Part shown: positions 1 through 8,457 of the stretch, one piece after another
Position numbering within the stretch: position 1 is the first letter of the stretch
Layout of the letters: each line of letters starts with the position of its first letter
Source: Rhizobium sp. NFR07
Lineage (GTDB): Bacteria; Pseudomonadota; Alphaproteobacteria; Rhizobiales; Rhizobiaceae
Reading direction: 5' to 3'
Length of the DNA stretch: 64,000 nucleotides
NCBI RefSeq assembly: GCF_900111905.1
Contig: NZ_FOKM01000004.1
Location: forward strand, 417,917-481,916
Made by a program: the position numbers and the translations under genes
The notes under the pieces: generated by a model
Databases searched by the model: none
Told to the model about the DNA's origin: nothing
Seen by the model: the letters and a program-made list of their open reading frames with translations, nothing else

Positions 1-77
1 AATATCTGATCGGCGCGATCCAGGGGGCGATCATCATCATCGCCATGCTGGTGCAGCGGACGCTGATGCGGAAGTAA
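1..77 (+). CDS. Sugar ABC transporter permease, C-terminal end (partial)
   Basis: Only the last 24 codons lie in the window, in the frame starting at base 3 and stopping with TAA at 75-77. The residues are a hydrophobic run (GAIQGAIIIIAMLVQR) followed by a short basic tail, as at the end of the last membrane helix of RbsC-type permeases. The assignment rests mainly on the next gene, which encodes an RbsB-type periplasmic sugar-binding protein in the same direction. The 5' part of the gene is outside the window. Confidence 0.6.
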   Translation, partial: YLIGAIQGAIIIIAMLVQRTLMRK

Positions 78-144
78 GAGGCATACAGGCAATTCCGGGA
101 AAAACGTGGAGCGGCTTTCCGGAATGCGCCTGATTAAAGAGATC

Positions 145-171
145 GACCGGGCATCTGGGGTGCGCCCGGTC
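145..171 (+). other. Intercistronic hairpin before the binding-protein gene
   Basis: GACCGGGC (145-152) pairs perfectly with GCCCGGTC (164-171) around an 11-base loop, between the permease stop and the binding-protein start. No T-run follows, so it is not a typical terminator. Such hairpins in ABC operons often protect the downstream binding-protein message from 3' exonucleases; that role is inferred here. Confidence 0.45.
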
Positions 172-209
172 AGGAGGAGAGACCCCTTGAACCTTGGGAG
201 AGAGAGAAC

Positions 210-1175
210 ATGCGTAGAAGAACATTCGGTCTCGGCGTCGCCGGGCTTGCGGCATCCGTTGCCGCCGCCCCGAGCCTCGGCCTTGCTCAGGAAGGGAAGA
301 AGGTGACGATCGGCGTTTCCATTCCGGCAGCCGACCACGGCTGGACGGCGGGCGTCGTCTATCACGCCGAACGCGTCGCCAAGCTTCTGATGGCCGAGCA
401 CAAGGGCCTCAACGTCATCGTCAAGACGTCGGCCGATCCGGCAAGCCAGGCAAATGCGGTGCAGGACCTTGCCGTGCAGGGCATCGATGCGCTCGTCATC
501 CTGCCGACCGATCCGGACCAGCTCGTCTCGGCCATCCAGCAGGTGAAGGATGACGGCAAGTTCGTGGCGCTTGTCGACCGCGCACCTTCCGTCAACGACA
601 ACACGATCCGCAATCTCTATGTCGCCGGCAACAACCCGGCACTTGGTGAAGTCGCCGGCAAGTATATTGCCGAGACGACGCCGGAAGCCGAAGTCGTCAT
701 CATCCGCGGCCTGCCGATCCCGATCGACCAGCAGCGCCAGGACGGTTTCGACAAGGGCATCGAAGGATCCAAGGTCAAGGTTCTGGATCGCCAATACGGC
801 AACTGGAGCCGCGACGACGCCTTCCGCGTCATGCAGGATTATCTGACCAAATATCCGAAGATCGACGTGGTCTGGTGCCAGGACGACGACATGGCGGTCG
901 GCGTGCTGGAAGCAATCGAACAGGCCAAGCGTACCGATATCCAGTATGTCGTGGCCGGTGCCGGTTCCAAGGACATGATCAAGCGCGTCATGGATGGCGA
1001 CAAGATGATCCCGGTCGACGTGCTTTATCCGCCGGCGATGGTGGCGACCGCCATGCAGCTCACGGCCGGCAGCTTCTACGACCAGGTTCCGGTCAGCGGC
1101 GAATACATTCTCGACGCGACGCTGGTGACCAAGGACAACGCGGAGAGCTTCTACTTCCCAGACTCGCCGTTCTGA
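210..1175 (+). CDS. Periplasmic sugar-binding protein of an ABC importer (RbsB-like)
   Basis: This 321-residue protein is a type I periplasmic binding protein (Peripla_BP_4, ribose/galactose class) that delivers a sugar or polyol to a membrane permease. The N-terminus MRRRTFGLGVAGLAAS then ...GLAQ looks like an export signal, with an arginine cluster that could be Tat-type, cleaved near residue 26-27. The mature protein starts with the typical first strand KKVTIGVSIP and has the mid-domain signature DALVILPTDPDQ. A GGGAGAGAG ribosome site precedes the ATG. It lies 132 bp after a permease end and 77 bp before an isomerase gene, so it belongs to a sugar uptake and catabolism operon. The exact sugar cannot be read from the sequence. 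Confidence 0.88.
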   Translation: MRRRTFGLGVAGLAASVAAAPSLGLAQEGKKVTIGVSIPAADHGWTAGVVYHAERVAKLLMAEHKGLNVIVKTSADPASQANAVQDLAVQGIDALVILPTDPDQLVSAIQQVKDDGKFVALVDRAPSVNDNTIRNLYVAGNNPALGEVAGKYIAETTPEAEVVIIRGLPIPIDQQRQDGFDKGIEGSKVKVLDRQYGNWSRDDAFRVMQDYLTKYPKIDVVWCQDDDMAVGVLEAIEQAKRTDIQYVVAGAGSKDMIKRVMDGDKMIPVDVLYPPAMVATAMQLTAGSFYDQVPVSGEYILDATLVTKDNAESFYFPDSPF

Positions 1176-1252
1176 TCGGCCTTTTCGGGCGCGTGCGGTT
1201 GTCGTCGTGCGCGCCCGTTCCATGTTCCGATACATAAAACTGGAGGTATTTC

Positions 1253-2305
1253 ATGAAGACGATCAAGGGCCCTGGCCTGTTTCTCGGGCAGTTTGCGGGC
1301 GATGCGGCGCCGTTCAATACCTGGGACGGCATTACCAAATGGGCGGCGGAAAAGGGCTATATCGGCGTGCAGGTGCCGACCTGGGCGAGCCAGCTGATCG
1401 ATCTCAAGAAAGCCGCCGAATCCAAAGACTATTGCGATGAATTTGCCGGCGTGGCGCGACAGAACGGCGTCGAGGTGACGGAGCTTTCAACCCATCTGCA
1501 GGGCCAGCTGGTGGCGGTGCATCCCGCTTATGACGAAGCTTTCGACGGATTTGCCGTGCCCGAGGTGCGTGGCAACCCGAAGGCGCGGCAGGAATGGGCC
1601 GTCAATCAGGTGAAGATGGCGCTGACCGCCTCGAAACATCTCGGCATCAAGGCGCATGCGACCTTCTCGGGCGCGCTCGCCTGGCCGTTCATCTATCCCT
1701 GGCCGCAACGGCCGGCCGGCCTTGTCGAGACCGCCTTCGAGGAACTGGCCCGGCGCTGGACGCCGATCCTCGACCATGCCGACGAAAACGGCGTCGACAT
1801 CTGCTATGAAATCCATCCGGGCGAAGACCTGCATGACGGCATCACCTTCGAGATGTTCCTGGAGCGGGTGAAGAACCATCCGCGTGCCAACATGCTCTAT
1901 GATCCGTCGCATTATGTGCTGCAATGCCTCGACTATCTCGACAATATCGACATCTACAAGGACCGGATCAAGATGTTCCACGTCAAGGACGCGGAATTCA
2001 ATCCGACCGGGCGGCAGGGTGTCTATGGTGGTTATCAGGGCTGGGTGGAACGCGCCGGTCGCTTCCGCTCGCTCGGCGACGGGCAGGTGGATTTCGGCGC
2101 CGTCTTCTCCAAGATGACGGCCAATGATTTCGATGGCTGGGCTGTGGTCGAATGGGAATGCGCGCTGAAGCATCCGGAAGACGGCGCCCGCGAAGGAGCC
2201 GAATTCGTCAAGGCGCATATCATCCGCGTCACCGAGCACGCCTTCGATGACTTCGCCTCCAGCGGCACGGATGAGGCGGCCAACCGGCGCATGCTGGGAC
2301 TTTAA
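1253..2305 (+). CDS. Sugar phosphate isomerase/epimerase (AP-endonuclease 2-like TIM barrel)
   Basis: A 350-residue protein of the xylose isomerase-like TIM-barrel family, whose members isomerise or epimerise sugars and sugar acids using a divalent metal. Likely metal and catalytic residues are E186 (in CYEIHPGE), D217 and H220 (YDPSH), H243 and D246 (FHVKDAEF) and E300 (VVEWE), all in the expected order. GGAGG stands just before the ATG. It sits between a sugar-binding protein gene and a Gfo/Idh/MocA dehydrogenase gene (12 bp gap), a pairing common in rhizobial catabolic operons in which the dehydrogenase oxidises the sugar and this enzyme acts on the keto product. The substrate is unknown. 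Confidence 0.85.
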   Translation: MKTIKGPGLFLGQFAGDAAPFNTWDGITKWAAEKGYIGVQVPTWASQLIDLKKAAESKDYCDEFAGVARQNGVEVTELSTHLQGQLVAVHPAYDEAFDGFAVPEVRGNPKARQEWAVNQVKMALTASKHLGIKAHATFSGALAWPFIYPWPQRPAGLVETAFEELARRWTPILDHADENGVDICYEIHPGEDLHDGITFEMFLERVKNHPRANMLYDPSHYVLQCLDYLDNIDIYKDRIKMFHVKDAEFNPTGRQGVYGGYQGWVERAGRFRSLGDGQVDFGAVFSKMTANDFDGWAVVEWECALKHPEDGAREGAEFVKAHIIRVTEHAFDDFASSGTDEAANRRMLGL

Positions 2306-2317
2306 GGAGATTTTTTC

Positions 2318-3490
2318 ATGGCAATCGAAGGCAAACAGGCCGAGGCGCGTGAGCCGCGGATCCGGCTCGGCATGGTGGGCGGCGGTTCCGGCGCCTTCAT
2401 CGGCGCGGTGCATCGCATGGCGGCGCGGCTGGACGACCAGTTCGAACTCGTGGCCGGAGCGCTCTCCTCGACGCCGGAAAAGGCGCTGGCTTCGGGGCGC
2501 GAACTGGGTCTCGACAGCGCGCGTACATACGGCTCCTACAAGGACATGGCGATCCGCGAGGCACGACTGAAGGATGGTATCGAAGCGGTGTCGATCGTCA
2601 CGCCGAACCATGTGCATTTCGAAGCGGCGCGCGAGTTCCTGAAGCGCGGCATCCATGTGATTTGCGACAAGCCGCTGACCTCGAACCTTGCGGACGCGAA
2701 GAAGCTGAAGAAGGCGGCGGATGACAGCAAGGCGCTGTTCATCCTCACCCACAATTACACCGGCTATCCGATGGTGCGGCAGGCGCGCGAAATGATCGCC
2801 AATGGCGAACTCGGCAAGATCCGTGTCGTGCAGGTCGAATATGCGCAGGACTGGCTGACGGAAGCCGCCGAACAGACCGGCGCCAAGCAGGCCGTGTGGC
2901 GCACCGATCCGGCGCAGTCCGGTGCCGGCGGCTCGACCGGCGATATCGGCACGCATGCCTATAATCTCGCGTCCTTCGTCACCGGGTTGACGCTGGAAAG
3001 TCTTGCTGCCGATCTCGACAGTTTCGTTCCCGGCCGCCGGCTGGATGACAATGCCCATGTGATGCTGCGCTTTGCAGAAGGGGCCAAGGGCATGCTCTGG
3101 TGCAGCCAGGTGGCGCCGGGCAACGAGAACGGCTTGAAACTGCGGGTCTATGGCGAAAAGGGCGGGCTCGAATGGGCGCAGGAGAACCCGAACTATCTTT
3201 GGTTCACGCCTTTCGGCGAACCGAAGCGGCTGATCACCCGTAACGGTGCGGGGGCAGGGGAGGCTGCGGCGCGCGTCAGCCGCATTCCCGGCGGTCACCC
3301 GGAAGGTTATCTTGAAGCCTTCGCGACGATCTATACCGAGGCTGCACGGGCGATCCATGCCCACAAGGCCGGCAAGGCGGTGGACAAGGCCGTGATCTAT
3401 CCGACCGTCGACGATGGGGTTAAGGGCGTCGCCTTCGTCGAAGCCTGCGTCGCTTCGTCGAAGAAGAACGGCGCCTGGGTGAAGCTTTAA
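2318..3490 (+). CDS. Gfo/Idh/MocA-family NAD(P)-dependent oxidoreductase
   Basis: A 390-residue dehydrogenase. The N-terminal Rossmann fold shows GMVGGGSGAFIG at about residues 18-29, and the family's EKP motif appears as DKPL at 117-120. The segment GDIGTHAYNL carries the usual catalytic histidine region of the C-terminal beta-sheet domain. Members oxidise sugars, inositols or their derivatives. It follows the isomerase gene by 12 bp with AAGGAG upstream, so the two are translated from one transcript. It is the last gene of the operon, since a strong hairpin follows its stop within 10 bp. Substrate not determinable. Confidence 0.9.
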   Translation: MAIEGKQAEAREPRIRLGMVGGGSGAFIGAVHRMAARLDDQFELVAGALSSTPEKALASGRELGLDSARTYGSYKDMAIREARLKDGIEAVSIVTPNHVHFEAAREFLKRGIHVICDKPLTSNLADAKKLKKAADDSKALFILTHNYTGYPMVRQAREMIANGELGKIRVVQVEYAQDWLTEAAEQTGAKQAVWRTDPAQSGAGGSTGDIGTHAYNLASFVTGLTLESLAADLDSFVPGRRLDDNAHVMLRFAEGAKGMLWCSQVAPGNENGLKLRVYGEKGGLEWAQENPNYLWFTPFGEPKRLITRNGAGAGEAAARVSRIPGGHPEGYLEAFATIYTEAARAIHAHKAGKAVDKAVIYPTVDDGVKGVAFVEACVASSKKNGAWVKL

Positions 3491-3498
3491 AAACAGAA

Positions 3499-3524
3499 AA
3501 CCCGGAGCGTCGCCGCTCCGGGTT
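3499..3524. terminator. Bidirectional terminator hairpin between the sugar operon and doxX
   Basis: An 11-bp perfect stem, AACCCGGAGCG (3499-3509) with CGCTCCGGGTT (3514-3524), has a TCGC tetraloop. On the minus strand it is followed by a T-rich run (complement of 3488-3498), giving a good Rho-independent terminator for the DoxX gene. It also lies at the end of the plus-strand operon. Confidence 0.8.
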
Positions 3525-3552
3525 GCCTGTCTTGGGAATGCTGAGTGGCAGA

Positions 3553-3969
3553 TCAGGCGAATGCCGCCTGCTTGCCCTTCATCTTGGCGTCGACGCTGAC
3601 CGGGCCAGGGCCGGCTGCGAAGATGTAGAGGAAGATGAAGCAGAACAGGATGGAGGCGACCCCGCCATTCTGTGCTGGGTAGAAGCCGCGCGGAAAATGG
3701 CCGATGAAATAAGCGAATGCCATCAGGCCCGACAGGATGAAGGCGGCGGGACGGGTCTTGAAGCCGATCAGCACGCAAAAGCCGAGAATGAGTTCGAACA
3801 GGCCTGCGATCCAAGGCAGAGTTCCGACTGCCGGTACCTTCTCCGCGAAGGGAAAGTGAAGGATCTTCTGGGTGCCGTAGCTGAAGAGCACCAACGCCGA
3901 GACGGCGCGCAGAAGGCTGAGAAGATAGGGCTGGGATCTGTCGAGGTTTTGCAGCATGAGCGCTTCCAT
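3553..3969 (-). CDS. DoxX family membrane protein
   Basis: A 138-residue protein with four predicted membrane helices (roughly 17-35, 50-68, 74-92 and 104-122). It shows the DoxX pattern: LLRAVSALVLFSYGTQKI in helix 1, PWIAGLFELILGFCVLIGF in helix 2 and a short basic C-terminus. DoxX proteins are poorly understood; some are linked to quinone or thiosulfate redox chemistry and others to oxidative-stress complexes. A second ATG lies four codons downstream, so the start could be residue 5. It stands alone, closed by the 3499-3524 terminator. No specific function is claimed. Confidence 0.85.
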   Translation of the reverse strand: MEALMLQNLDRSQPYLLSLLRAVSALVLFSYGTQKILHFPFAEKVPAVGTLPWIAGLFELILGFCVLIGFKTRPAAFILSGLMAFAYFIGHFPRGFYPAQNGGVASILFCFIFLYIFAAGPGPVSVDAKMKGKQAAFA

Positions 3970-4162
3970 GTGATGAGTGGAATTGCCTCATCCGTTGCAC
4001 CATGCTGCAGTGCAATACAATTTCAGTTGAAACATGCGTGATCGGCGGCAGCGGTCGTGTTGGCCTGTGGAAAGCCCCTGAGGAAAAGGGCATGTGATCT
4101 ATCCAACGCCCTGCCGGGTCGTTTTTTTGGTGTCCGTCGCTCTTGCCCGCGAATGAAGCGTC

Positions 4163-5086
4163 TCAGCCGAAGAGCGATCCGAGCCGCAGGACCAGCTTGC
4201 GGTCAAACAGGTTGTTCTGGTCGTACATCCAGTTGATCGCCTCGCTGCTCGACCAGGCCTTCTTGTAGGGGCGAACGCTGGTCAGAGCATCGAACACATC
4301 GCAGACGGTGCAGATGCGCACCGCCAGGCTGATTTCGTCGTCCCGCAATCTGAGCGGATAGCCGCTGCCGTCGAGCGCTTCATGGTGGAGGCGGCAGACG
4401 TCGAGGATGAGATCGGACGTCTCGCCCAACTCCAGAAGACGCTGGTAGCCAAGTACGGGGTGGCTGCGGATGACGCGCCATTCCGCCTTGTCCAGCTTGC
4501 CGGGCTTATTGAGGATGGCGTTGGGAATGAGAAGCTTGCCCAGATCGTGCAGGATGCCGGCCCTGCCGATTTCCTCGACCATCGCGTCATCCATGTCGAG
4601 CTGTTCGGCCAGACGGCCCATGAGGCCGGCCACCGCGACGGAATGAAGGTAGGTTTCCTCGTGCTTCTCCTTCAGTCGCGACACTTCGAGAAACAGGTCA
4701 GGCGCGGTTTCGAGGCTTCGGCGCGCTGCAAGAGCGGCAGCGCCGGCCTTGCCCATATCCAGGGTGCCGGACATCAATCCCTCGACGCTTTCCCGCATCG
4801 ACTGCATCGCGTCGTCGATGGCGGCAATCGTGTCGGCCTTCAAGGATCGCTGGGTCGGCGTCGGCTGAACATATCCGCTAGGAGCTCGCCGTATGAGGGC
4901 GGCGACGTCGATCCGGCTTTTCGTTTGGCTGACCATCAGTTCGACAGCCGATGACGACATGATTGCGTTTAAATCATCCTGCGTTTCAAGCATGAAACGA
5001 CGACGGGAGAATTCGAAGCTCGGGCAGTCGACAGATTCGACATAGATCCCGGTTTGGGCAAGATTTTTTGGCAAGCGAACGATCAC
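4163..5086 (-). CDS. HD-GYP cyclic-di-GMP phosphodiesterase with N-terminal DUF3391
   Basis: A 307-residue cytoplasmic protein. Residues 1-60 match the DUF3391 pattern (PKNLAQTGIYVESVDCP, then an F-R-R-R-F stretch). From about 145 it is an HD-GYP domain with HD at H180-D181, K184, H209, the pair H234-H235, and the GYP motif inside DGSGYP (239-244). D263 and the RPYK motif near 272-275 are also present, so the metal site looks intact. Such enzymes hydrolyse c-di-GMP to GMP and promote the motile state. It is monocistronic, with an AT-rich leader upstream. It is one of four c-di-GMP-related genes in the window. Confidence 0.92.
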   Translation of the reverse strand: MIVRLPKNLAQTGIYVESVDCPSFEFSRRRFMLETQDDLNAIMSSSAVELMVSQTKSRIDVAALIRRAPSGYVQPTPTQRSLKADTIAAIDDAMQSMRESVEGLMSGTLDMGKAGAAALAARRSLETAPDLFLEVSRLKEKHEETYLHSVAVAGLMGRLAEQLDMDDAMVEEIGRAGILHDLGKLLIPNAILNKPGKLDKAEWRVIRSHPVLGYQRLLELGETSDLILDVCRLHHEALDGSGYPLRLRDDEISLAVRICTVCDVFDALTSVRPYKKAWSSSEAINWMYDQNNLFDRKLVLRLGSLFG

Positions 5087-5313
5087 GGTGATCAGACCCC
5101 TAAAAACTAGGGGTATTTCAACCTGTAAGAATAAAATAAATACTTAATCTGCTGATCGGGTTTTCTGGAATACGCTTATTTTATATTGCTTTGGTACTAT
5201 ACCGTACGCAATACTCGTAAATATTTCATTCTTTATTTCGTTTTCTAGATTTATTCATTATCGCTAAATCAATTGCTGGTGGTTTTTTGTTCGCCATACG
5301 TTTGACGGCGTAA
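5087..5313. other. AT-rich intergenic region
   Basis: This stretch is markedly more AT-rich than its surroundings, with runs such as TAAAAACTAGGGGT and AAATAAATACTTAAT. It lies upstream of the HD-GYP gene, so it should hold that gene's promoter. No convincing ORF or RNA gene was seen. Confidence 0.5.
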
Positions 5314-5342
5314 TCGCCCCGCCGTCATGAACGGCGGGGCGA
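5314..5342 (-). terminator. Terminator of the gluconate-type dehydrogenase operon
   Basis: A 12-bp perfect stem, TCGCCCCGCCGT (5314-5325) with ACGGCGGGGCGA (5331-5342), encloses a CATGA loop. It starts 7 bp beyond the stop of the cytochrome c gene. The T-tract on the minus strand is short, so termination strength is uncertain. Confidence 0.65.
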
Positions 5343-5348
5343 AATTTA

Positions 5349-6671
5349 TCAGTGGTGTGTTGCCAGGTCGCGAACGGCCTTGACGTCTGCTGCCGAGACT
5401 GCCGGAGCCTTGTTGGTCCAACCTTCGCGAAGGAAGGTAGCAAGCGCTGCGATCTCTTCGTCGGAGAGACGCTTGTCGTAGCCCTGCATGCGGACCTTCA
5501 TCGGACGGTCTGCCGTCGAAGGCAGTTCCGCGCCGTGAAGAATGACGCTGATCAGACCCTTCGGAGACTTCGCGGTGACGAGCGAGTTGCCGTCGAGTTC
5601 CGGGAAGATTTCTGCGGCACCCTTGCCGTTGACGAAGTGGCAGCCACCGCAGCTGTCGAGATAGAGGCGGGGGCCGAGAGGCATGTCCGCCTTGGCTTCC
5701 GTCAGCATCTTTTCTGTTTCGGTGACGACCGGTTCAGCCGGGGTCGCCGCAGCGTTTGCCGGGCCGGTGCCGATCTTCTTGAGGTAGGCGGCGATCGCCG
5801 TGTTGTCCTCATGGGAAAGGTACTGCAGCGAGTCACGCACGACGAGCATCATTTCGCCGGTTGCCGTGGAGTGGGCGTTACGGGCAGTCGCGAGATAAGC
5901 TGCGGTCTGCTCGGTGGTCCACTTCTGCGGGCCGCTTTCCGGACCACGAAGGTCGGGGGCGGTGTAGCCGTCGATCTCGCCGCCGGTCAGGAAGGCCTTG
6001 GACGTATCGTCGATGCCGTCCTGCGCCATGAACAGGTTGCGCGGGCTGTGGCAGGCGGCGCAGTGGCCGGCGCCTTCAACGAGATACTTGCCGCGGTTGA
6101 ACTGCTCGTCCTGGCCTTGCGCCGGCTTGAAGCCAGGCTCGTAGCTGGCAGCCAGCCAGTTCCAGGCGCGCAGGCCGAAGCGCAGGTTGAACGGGAAGCC
6201 AAGCTTGGTCTCTTCGACCTTGTTGGAGACCGGTTCTACCTCATGCATGAAGTAGTCGTAGAGGGCGACAATGTCCTCTTCCGACATCTTGCGATAGTTC
6301 TCGTACGGCATGGCCGGGTAGAGATGCGTGCCGTTCGGGGTTACGCCATCGTAGAGGGCCGCGCGAAAGTCGTCGAGCGTCCAGTTGCCGATGCCGGTCT
6401 CCTTGTCGGGCGTGATGTTGGTGGTCCAGATCGTGCCCATCGGGCTCTGGATGGCACGGCCGCCCGCGAAGGGCTTGCCGCCCTCGTTGGTGTGGCAGGC
6501 CAGACAGTCGCCGGCACGCATGATGTATTCACCTTCGCCCTTGGCCGGCTTGTAGTCGGCCGCGAGTTGGGTGACCGGGCCGGTGCGCTGCACCGGTACG
6601 AAGATGAAGGCGAGGAGGGCGACGACGCCCAGAACGACGAGTGCGCCGAGAACGCGAATGAGCTTTTTCAT
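5349..6671 (-). CDS. Triheme cytochrome c subunit of a membrane-bound gluconate/alcohol dehydrogenase
   Basis: A 440-residue protein with an N-terminal membrane helix (residues 5-26) and three c-type heme motifs: CLACH (56-60), CAACH (204-208) and CGGCH (341-345). This is the layout of the cytochrome subunit of gluconate 2-dehydrogenase, fructose dehydrogenase and alcohol dehydrogenase. It receives electrons from the flavin subunit and passes them to ubiquinone in the cytoplasmic membrane, with the hemes in the periplasm. It starts 11 bp after the GMC subunit gene ends and is the last gene of a three-gene operon. The C-terminal part after residue 310 has an Ala/Pro-rich linker before the third heme domain. 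Confidence 0.92.
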   Translation of the reverse strand: MKKLIRVLGALVVLGVVALLAFIFVPVQRTGPVTQLAADYKPAKGEGEYIMRAGDCLACHTNEGGKPFAGGRAIQSPMGTIWTTNITPDKETGIGNWTLDDFRAALYDGVTPNGTHLYPAMPYENYRKMSEEDIVALYDYFMHEVEPVSNKVEETKLGFPFNLRFGLRAWNWLAASYEPGFKPAQGQDEQFNRGKYLVEGAGHCAACHSPRNLFMAQDGIDDTSKAFLTGGEIDGYTAPDLRGPESGPQKWTTEQTAAYLATARNAHSTATGEMMLVVRDSLQYLSHEDNTAIAAYLKKIGTGPANAAATPAEPVVTETEKMLTEAKADMPLGPRLYLDSCGGCHFVNGKGAAEIFPELDGNSLVTAKSPKGLISVILHGAELPSTADRPMKVRMQGYDKRLSDEEIAALATFLREGWTNKAPAVSAADVKAVRDLATHH

Positions 6672-6682
6672 CTATGTTCTCC

Positions 6683-8452
6683 TCACACCAGCGGCCGCGG
6701 GTTACGCAGGTAATCCGTGCGGATGGCGTGGGCGGCCCAATAGGCGAGACCGCCGACCATGCCGGTCGGGTTGTACTGGGTGTTCTGCGGGAAGGCGCCG
6801 GCGCCGAGCACGAAGATGTTGTGCTTGTCCCAGGCCTGCAGATAGCGGTTGACCGCCGACGTCTTGGGATCGGCACCCATGACGGAGCCGCCGACATTGT
6901 GGGTCGTCTGGTACGGACGTACGTCGTACATCGCACCTTCCTTCTTGAAGCCTTCCTGCATCGAGGTCGGGTTCAGGGCCTGAGCGATCGGCTCGATCTT
7001 GGACTTCATGAACTGCGTCATGCGGATGTCGTTGTTGTTCCAGTTGAACGTCATACGCATCAGCGGACGGCCATGGCGGTCCTTGTAGGTCGGGTCGAGG
7101 TCGAGGTGGTTGCCGCGGTAGGCCATGTGCGAACCGTGCGAACCGATCGACATCGAGTGGCCGTACCATTCGCCGATGCCTTCCTTCCAGCCGGCACCCC
7201 AGGACGGCGTACCCTTGGGCAGAGCCATCGAGCGGATCGGCTGGCCGTTGGACTGGCCGGCAGAAATGTAGGCGCCGCCGATAAAGCCTTCCTTGCCGAA
7301 GTCGATATTGTCGATGCCGAAGTCGTCGATGGTCATGCCGTTGGCACCGGTGCCGATGAACGGGTTGAACACCTCGTCCTTGAAGAACAGCGTGTAGCCG
7401 CCGTTCATCTGGTAGGCATAGTTACGGCCGGTGACGCCTTCGCCCGTTGCCGGGTCGTAGGGCTGGCCGATGCCCGACAGCAGCATCAGGTGCACGTTGT
7501 GCAGCTGATAGGCGGCAAGGATGACGAGGTCGGCCGGCTGGAAGACTTCTTCCTGCGTCTTTTCGTCGAAATAGGTGACGCCGGTCGCCGTCTTGCCGTC
7601 GGCTGCCATTTCCACGCGCAGAACTTCCGCATGGGTGCGGTATTCAAAGTTCGGCTTGCGCTTCAGGGCATCGAGGATGGCCGTCTGCGGCGAGGACTTG
7701 GAGTAGTTGTAGCAGCCGAAGCGCTCGCAGAAACCGCAGTGGTTGCACGGGCCCATCTGCATGCCGTATTCGTTGACATAGGCCTGCGAGGCGATGCCGC
7801 CCGGACGCGGGAAGGGATGGTAACCCATCGACTTCGTCACTTCGCCGAACTTGGCGCCGTCCCAGGTCGAAGGCATTGCCGGCATCGGGTAGTCGCGCGA
7901 GCGCGGCGCCTCGAACGGATTGCCGCCTTCGACGATCTGTCCCTTGATGTTGCCGGCCTTGCCGGAAATGCCGGCGACATGCTCGAAGCGGTCGAAGAAG
8001 GGCTCCAGCTCGTCATAGGTAACCGGATAGTCCTGAAGGTTCATGTCTTCCGGAATGATGCCGGCGCCCCAGCGTTCTTCGACATAGGAGCGCAGACGGT
8101 ATTCCGACAGCATCGGACGCCAGTTGAGGCCGTTCCAGTGGGTGCCGGCACCACCGACGCCATTGCCCGGCAGGAAGGAGCCGAGGCTGCGATAAGGCAG
8201 GGCGGTTTCGCTGTCGCTGCGGCGGATGGTGACGGTCGAGTTGCGCGGCTTCTGCATCATGCCGAGGCGGACGCCGTATTTCAGCTCGTCGATCATGTTC
8301 GGAAACTGGAAATCCGGAACGGTGTTCTGGTCGTGACCGCGCTCGAGAGCGACGATTTCCAGACCGTCCTGCGCCAGTTCCATGCCGAGGATGGAGCCGG
8401 TCCAGCCGAGGCCGACGATGACCACGTCTTTTTTCTTTTCAGTGCGTGCCAT
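6683..8452 (-). CDS. GMC-family FAD dehydrogenase, large subunit of gluconate/sugar dehydrogenase
   Basis: The catalytic flavoprotein, 589 residues from ATG 8452; a longer in-frame reading exists, but MARTEKKK leads directly into the Rossmann motif VGLGWTGS (13-20). It has GMC features at the C-terminus: THNVGGSVMG, then NTQYNPTGMVGG. A cysteine cluster, CNHCGFCERFGC, lies in the middle; comparable cysteines hold a [3Fe-4S] cluster in FAD-glucose and fructose dehydrogenases. It has no signal peptide of its own, so export probably depends on the Tat-bearing small subunit encoded 5 bp upstream. It oxidises a sugar, sugar acid or polyol in the periplasm; gluconate is the best guess. Confidence 0.9.
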   Translation of the reverse strand: MARTEKKKDVVIVGLGWTGSILGMELAQDGLEIVALERGHDQNTVPDFQFPNMIDELKYGVRLGMMQKPRNSTVTIRRSDSETALPYRSLGSFLPGNGVGGAGTHWNGLNWRPMLSEYRLRSYVEERWGAGIIPEDMNLQDYPVTYDELEPFFDRFEHVAGISGKAGNIKGQIVEGGNPFEAPRSRDYPMPAMPSTWDGAKFGEVTKSMGYHPFPRPGGIASQAYVNEYGMQMGPCNHCGFCERFGCYNYSKSSPQTAILDALKRKPNFEYRTHAEVLRVEMAADGKTATGVTYFDEKTQEEVFQPADLVILAAYQLHNVHLMLLSGIGQPYDPATGEGVTGRNYAYQMNGGYTLFFKDEVFNPFIGTGANGMTIDDFGIDNIDFGKEGFIGGAYISAGQSNGQPIRSMALPKGTPSWGAGWKEGIGEWYGHSMSIGSHGSHMAYRGNHLDLDPTYKDRHGRPLMRMTFNWNNNDIRMTQFMKSKIEPIAQALNPTSMQEGFKKEGAMYDVRPYQTTHNVGGSVMGADPKTSAVNRYLQAWDKHNIFVLGAGAFPQNTQYNPTGMVGGLAYWAAHAIRTDYLRNPRPLV

Positions 8453-8457
8453 GGTAC

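Noticed and set aside
1487..4093. 868-residue minus-strand reading frame
   Set aside because: It runs opposite to clear sugar-isomerase and Gfo/Idh/MocA genes and has an Arg/His/Ala-rich composition typical of antisense frames in high-GC DNA.
5352..6713. 453-residue plus-strand frame over the triheme cytochrome gene
   Set aside because: Antisense shadow; the three CxxCH motifs lie on the minus strand.
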